DNA of 64,000 nt from Bimastos eiseni. Taxonomy: Eukaryota > Annelida > Clitellata > Crassiclitellata > Lumbricidae. The position numbers were made by a program, and so were the translations under genes. This document shows, in pieces, positions 59,631 through 64,000 of this stretch. The notes below the pieces were generated by a model that was not told where the DNA came from, made no database searches, and saw nothing but the letters and a program-made list of their open reading frames with translations. Numbering within the stretch: position 1 is the stretch's first letter; each line of letters opens with the position of its first letter. The stretch is taken from NCBI GenBank assembly GCA_959347315.1, contig OY365812.1:2071382-2135381 (forward strand). The letters are read 5' to 3'.

Positions 59631-60455
59631 CTGTGCTGCTATTCATGAAGCTCTAAATACGACATCTTTTAAATTTAGAAATTCATTAGCTAGCCGCGAA
59701 CAGTCTGAACTCACATTCCCAATATGCACACCTCAAAGCAAACCGAATTCGTACCTAAGAACAGTCAAAGAATTTGGAAAATTTAGTATCCTTTGGTCTT
59801 TTCCGATCATCATGTAGTAATAGTAACATGAACACATACAGTGTTGGCTATTAATGCCTATTATCTGCAAATATCCTGATTCCCGAATGAAAAACAATGG
59901 AGGCTGCAATAACCCTGTATTCGGCCATTGACCCGTAATGAATAAATTTCTGCATCTTGGACACGATGCAAACGCATCGCAGAACATTCCCCTTAGTTTT
60001 TTGCCTACACATAAACAATACCATATAATTACTACTCTGTGGGGTCAGAGTGCCATGGGGCGTAACAGGTAATACGACGCCCACATCGCCATATGTTTCT
60101 GACATCCCCACGCAACCGTCCCTAAACGCGATAATTATTCCTTATCAACAAAACCGACGCAGTGGCTCGAAGTTTATTTAATAAGAAAACAGTATTAAAG
60201 CATTAAATTATGCAAATTCTGTTTTGCTTACAATGAACGCGTTGAAAATATTACGATTTATTACTCTGCATAAATTTCATCCTCCAGATAATGAACCAAT
60301 GATTATAGTGAACGCCACTGGTGAAATGTGTGGCCATGCAGAAGACAAAACCCGCCGCTTGTCGGCTCCTAGTTATTGAGATAAAGGCAGAAATAGGTGA
60401 GAGGGGACAGAAACACGAAAACTCGTTTTCTGGTTGGGCCCATATTGTTACAAAT

Positions 60456-60746
60456 AAATATGTCTTCTTTCTGTGTCAAAAATAAAAAAATGTCGAATTC
60501 AAATAGTCAGTGGAAGAAAGATTACTTTTAATGCATGTGATGTCAAGATTTACAATTGCTAAGATATGCATGTTTTCAGAGGTGAACTAACTGGATTTCA
60601 TACGCCGACCTGTCATATTTTCCAAAGTAGCAAACAGTAGCATACGATACAGTGTGATTTATTTCATACGGAATGTAACCCTTTATTGCCCAGCAGAGTT
60701 GCGCAGTAATCGAGCAATGGCTGCTAAAGTTTTTGACGAAATGAAC
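60456..60746. other. 291-bp segment unique to duplication unit 2
   Basis: Lies between GTTACAAAT and ATTCCGACACTC, which are adjacent in unit 1 (about 54390). Either an insertion here or a deletion in unit 1. No terminal repeats are clear. Confidence 0.6.
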
Positions 60747-62211
60747 ATTCCGACACTCTGACTTCGATTTTCTGAGTTGTCAAGAATATTCTAATGAAAG
60801 AGTCAAACGAGTATAATTTAAGTCAGATAAAAGTTGCTTCGATTCTGTGAAAAGTGTTTTAATGCAGATGCATTGTAGAATATAATTTAATAAAAAAAAT
60901 TAAAAAACGACAAGTGATGGGTTTTGACCTCTGGTCTCACAATTAGTTCATCGAACTGTCAACGAAGGACGTGTGATCCAGTTTATTGACCACAACAATG
61001 TCTCTGAAGCCGTCAACCTGAAACTAATGTTCCTTACCAGCTGTCTATCTGACTAAGAACCTCATCAGGGGTTTGTTTTCGATCATCTTTGCCCGAAGCG
61101 GTTAATGAAGTTATACTCTGAAACGATATTTATTGGGTCGATATATGTTTCCTGACAAATCAGGCCTCGTCGTCCCCAACATTAGTACTCCGAAATCCGA
61201 TGGCGTTGCAGCTCTGAAAAAAATTGAAATTGGAAAGGCACTGGAAATGAAAATTCACCCCAACTGATTCTCCAGTGATGATCAAGTTAGCAGCTGTGCT
61301 TCCTTTAAAAAACCTAGTTAAAAATGATCTGTATTGGCGTTGTAAATATTGTTTGTTAGTCAAGTAATAATAAGACGAGAATAAATAATTATTTGAACTG
61401 AAAATAGATCTATCATTATTAATATAGCAGTCGCATATTTCACTGTTGTTGTTTTAATAACTTTATAAAAAGTTCTCTTGTCAATTGTCATCTTCTTTAT
61501 GGCTGTAATCAGTTAAAATTACTAATATAAATGTCACACTGTCGATTAGAATGGATAAGAAAACACGATCAGTAATTTACTGCTCTGCATGTTTGCAGCG
61601 TACGGAAAGACAGGGCGCTATAGAAGTGAATTGAGCTGGGACTGTTACATGAGACGTTAGGGCTTGTCATTATAGTGGTAAGCCATATATATATATCAAC
61701 TATGTGGAATTGACAATGGTGAACTGGGCTTCTTATGTTGATAATGGATGAGTTATTGGGGTCAGTAATCGGTACCGAGAGTCTTGTCCTTAGATCGCTC
61801 TTCTCTCAAATTGCCACCTGGAGCTACAATATTCACTAGACCGCATCCATTTGTTCTCCCAAAAAAGATAACAAATTTTCATTCCTAGCATGTTACGTAG
61901 CCGTTAACTATTATTAATCTTATACTACTTTTGTTTAGTTTTATCGATTGTAAAAACAACTGCGCTTTGTCAGCTGGCATACTAGTATATACTAGTAAAC
62001 GAGGATATTACTGGAATGGATTGGATTAGCATATAAGTGTGTCTAATGCATTTGGAGACCGGCTACAGTATCTCAGGATGATACTGAGGATAAAAAATAT
62101 TGTTGACTACAATATCAAAAAACACAGAGGAGAATCCTTCCTTCTCGATGGGGTTCGTCCAATGAGAGCACACACATAAAATTATCCAGTCCGCTTTTGC
62201 TGCAATGGAGA

Positions 62212-62726
62212 CTCGTGGTGCTTCGAGTATGTTCGTGGGAGAACCACTTCTTTCAGTTAGGATTCGTCTTGGAATAGCACAGTGAACCCAACCCACAGAC
62301 GATGATTGGCAGCGGCACTTTGCTGATCCAATTTTTGATACCAGAAATGTTAGCCAATCAGAGGCCAATAAGAGTTTCTAAGCTCATCCGTTCAAGATAA
62401 ATAAAGAACGCAGCAGGTGGAGAGTGAGAGGCATCTTAGTCGGCGTAATAGGTCAGACATCAAAGTTATTGGTTTGGAATCTCAGAAGAACTACGGTATG
62501 GTACGCCGAGACATAAGCAGCATTATTTTAAATTTAGCGTACTTTTCAGTGAAATAATCAGATTTGACAGATTTTCTTCCCAAGAAAAGGCACAATGCAA
62601 TTCAAAATGGGCGTAAACAAGCAGTCTGATAAATAACAGATCTTTATGAATATAGTTACTGGAAGATGAATGACATTGTTGTCATCACTGCCCATCGATT
62701 TGCAATATGCAATAGCCGAAAAAATT
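62212..62726 (+). promoter_or_regulatory. Shared 515-bp promoter/first-exon block, gene C
   Basis: CCAAT boxes at 62354-62358 and 62365-62369, TATA-like ATAAATAAAG at 62397-62406, first-exon donor with GT at 62496-62497. Confidence 0.65.
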
Positions 62727-62789
62727 TCCTTTCGTGAAATCAATTTAAGTGAAATTTCGCTTTCTTTGCATTTATAGGTTTACATCGAT

Positions 62790-63984
62790 ATGCTGCCGAC
62801 TTGGAAAACCTTGCTCTTGAGGAATTTGTTGCTCATTGCAGCAATTGAAAGCCTCGATCTACTCAAAGCAGGTGATTTTGAATTTCAGTCACCAGAGTAT
62901 ATAATTATTAATGTGACAGGTATTGAATTCATTGATTACATCCGCATCAGTTACTTTCATGCAGCGAAAATCTCCTGATAGATTGAACAATCTTTCTTTC
63001 AGGAAGCAAATTTTGGTTGTGTCTGCAGGAGCTCTTTTAAATCTTCCAAATCTCGGGATCAGTCTTTTGTGGAACAAGAAGATGAAAACGATTATCTCCA
63101 GATTTGATTTCGACGGAGATGGTTCCATAAGTCGGAAAGATTTTCAAAACATGGCAGAGAGATTTGCTAAAGCGGGGAGCTTCAACCAAGTGGAAAAGGA
63201 CACAATCAACAAGAATTTCAATGACGCAAGTATTTTCCACAATGGTGTAATTAAATTTATTTTTAATTGTTGTACACACTGAACAATATGGCACTAACTG
63301 ACTATTAAGCAGAGCGATCGTTTATATGCCAGCGTAGGACTTAAAATAGAAGTACTTTGTATTAGTTTGGTGATTATTAGATTCTGTAAGGCATTAACTA
63401 CGAAGCAAGCAATGCTGGGAGTGCTCTCACGCTAGAACACAATGGTACATTGTATTGCATTGTTTTCAATCTGATCCTTAATTTTATTGAGCGCTTCTCA
63501 CAGCATAAATCTTCCAGATTCGCTCCAAAATGATTTATATTGGCCATCGGAAAGCGTTCCTTTGGCCATTCATTCGCTGTAGGTCAGTTTTGCTTTCGCT
63601 ACATCGTAGAGCAATGTATTATTCCAGATTTTCTCGTTTTTCACGGGAACAACAGATGACGTTTTGCTGACCGACGATCTATTGATAAAAACCATGACGA
63701 AACAAAGAGATAACCCTGCATTTAAGACGATGGTGCGCGATCTCCTGCTGAGTATCTTCACCTCTGTGAAATTCGAGACGGCAGGCTACCTCAATTACAA
63801 CGAGTATCGCGGAAATTTTGAAATTGCCGGCTTCAAAGATGTCTTATTCACGAAGTTGGCTTTCGACTTGATGGATTCTGACCACGACGGGAAGATTAGC
63901 CAGGAGCAGTTCACTCAGGGCCTTCTCGACTACATGACTTCAGATGATTTACTATCTACTGTGATATTCGGGCTTCTGTCCTAA
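62790..63984 (+). CDS. Sarcoplasmic calcium-binding-like protein C with hydrophobic N-terminal extension
   Basis: Exons 62790-62871, 63029-63225 and 63628-63984 (211 residues) follow the same scheme as gene B, including the phase-1 first junction and the GC donor AATGAC|GCAAGT at 63226-63227. The leader is identical to that of B. EF1 is DFDGDGSISRKD. The EF3 region (SVKFETAGYLNYNEY) lacks Asp ligands and EF4 (DSDHDGKISQEQ) has Gln at position 12. Differences from B are few: for example the end reads FGLLS instead of FGLLF, and GIFEISGFKN becomes GNFEIAGFKD. The intact frame in all three exons suggests a working gene. The last intron lacks the element inserted in B. Confidence 0.75.
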
Positions 63985-64000
63985 GTTCGACAACATATTT

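Larger units (their letters stand above)
58621..64000 (+). repeat. Tandem segmental duplication, unit 2 (cut by window end)
   Basis: Copy of 52120-58620 containing the gene A fragment, its 3' flank, spacer and gene C. Its right end should lie a few hundred bases past the window. Confidence 0.85.

Noticed and set aside
55722..62368. Minus-strand frame MASDWLTFLVSKIGS repeated at three sites (also 49212-49412)
   Set aside because: It is repeated because it lies in the shared promoter block; frame ends differ between copies and no splice or domain supports it.

Overview
The window looks like nuclear DNA of a marine invertebrate animal. Genes are split by spliceosomal introns, spacers are long and AT-rich, and simple repeats, tRNA-derived SINEs and L2-like LINE tails are dispersed throughout. 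The protein families (TRIM-type RING/B-box proteins, a TIR-like protein, sarcoplasmic calcium-binding proteins) are metazoan. The short palindrome AGGCCT, usually within TAGGCCTA, is very common. I cannot assign a phylum. Gene models below were built by hand by matching splice sites and intron phases; no transcript evidence was available.

Layout. (1) 1-2466: the 3' part of a Thr/Pro/Ala/Lys/Tyr decapeptide-repeat protein, probably extracellular. (2) 6129-8720: a two-exon gene for a small secreted acidic protein; its intron holds an L2-like fragment. (3) 11.2-27.9 kb: a cluster of related RING-B-box-B-box-coiled-coil genes. The first (+) splices into a kelch propeller exon. The second (+) has no recognisable C-terminal exon in the window. 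A decayed copy follows. The fourth (-) splices, by three exons that all join in phase 1, into a ubiquitin-specific protease-like domain whose catalytic Cys and His codons read Tyr and Asn. (4) 33.6-39.2 kb: a four-exon gene for a TIR-like domain with a long acidic tail. (5) 39.2-49.2 kb: mostly repeats, microsatellites and foldback sequences, with a few GC-rich islands. (6) 49.2-64.0 kb: three tandem sarcoplasmic calcium-binding protein genes (called A, B and C here).

How they relate. The TRIM genes share an N-terminal exon ending in a phase-1 donor, and different C-terminal modules (kelch, dead USP) start with phase-1 acceptors. This is a natural arrangement for swapping effector modules. 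Genes B and C lie in a 6.5-kb tandem duplication that also copied the last 83 bp of gene A. All three calcium-binding genes share an almost identical 515-bp promoter/first-exon block (five or so differences by eye), although A's coding exons differ greatly from B and C. In A, one edge of that block touches a 28-bp inverted repeat.

The most unusual items are the TRIM-pseudo-USP fusion, the phase-1 TRIM module cluster, the shared promoter cassette of the calcium-binding genes, and the TIR-acidic gene.
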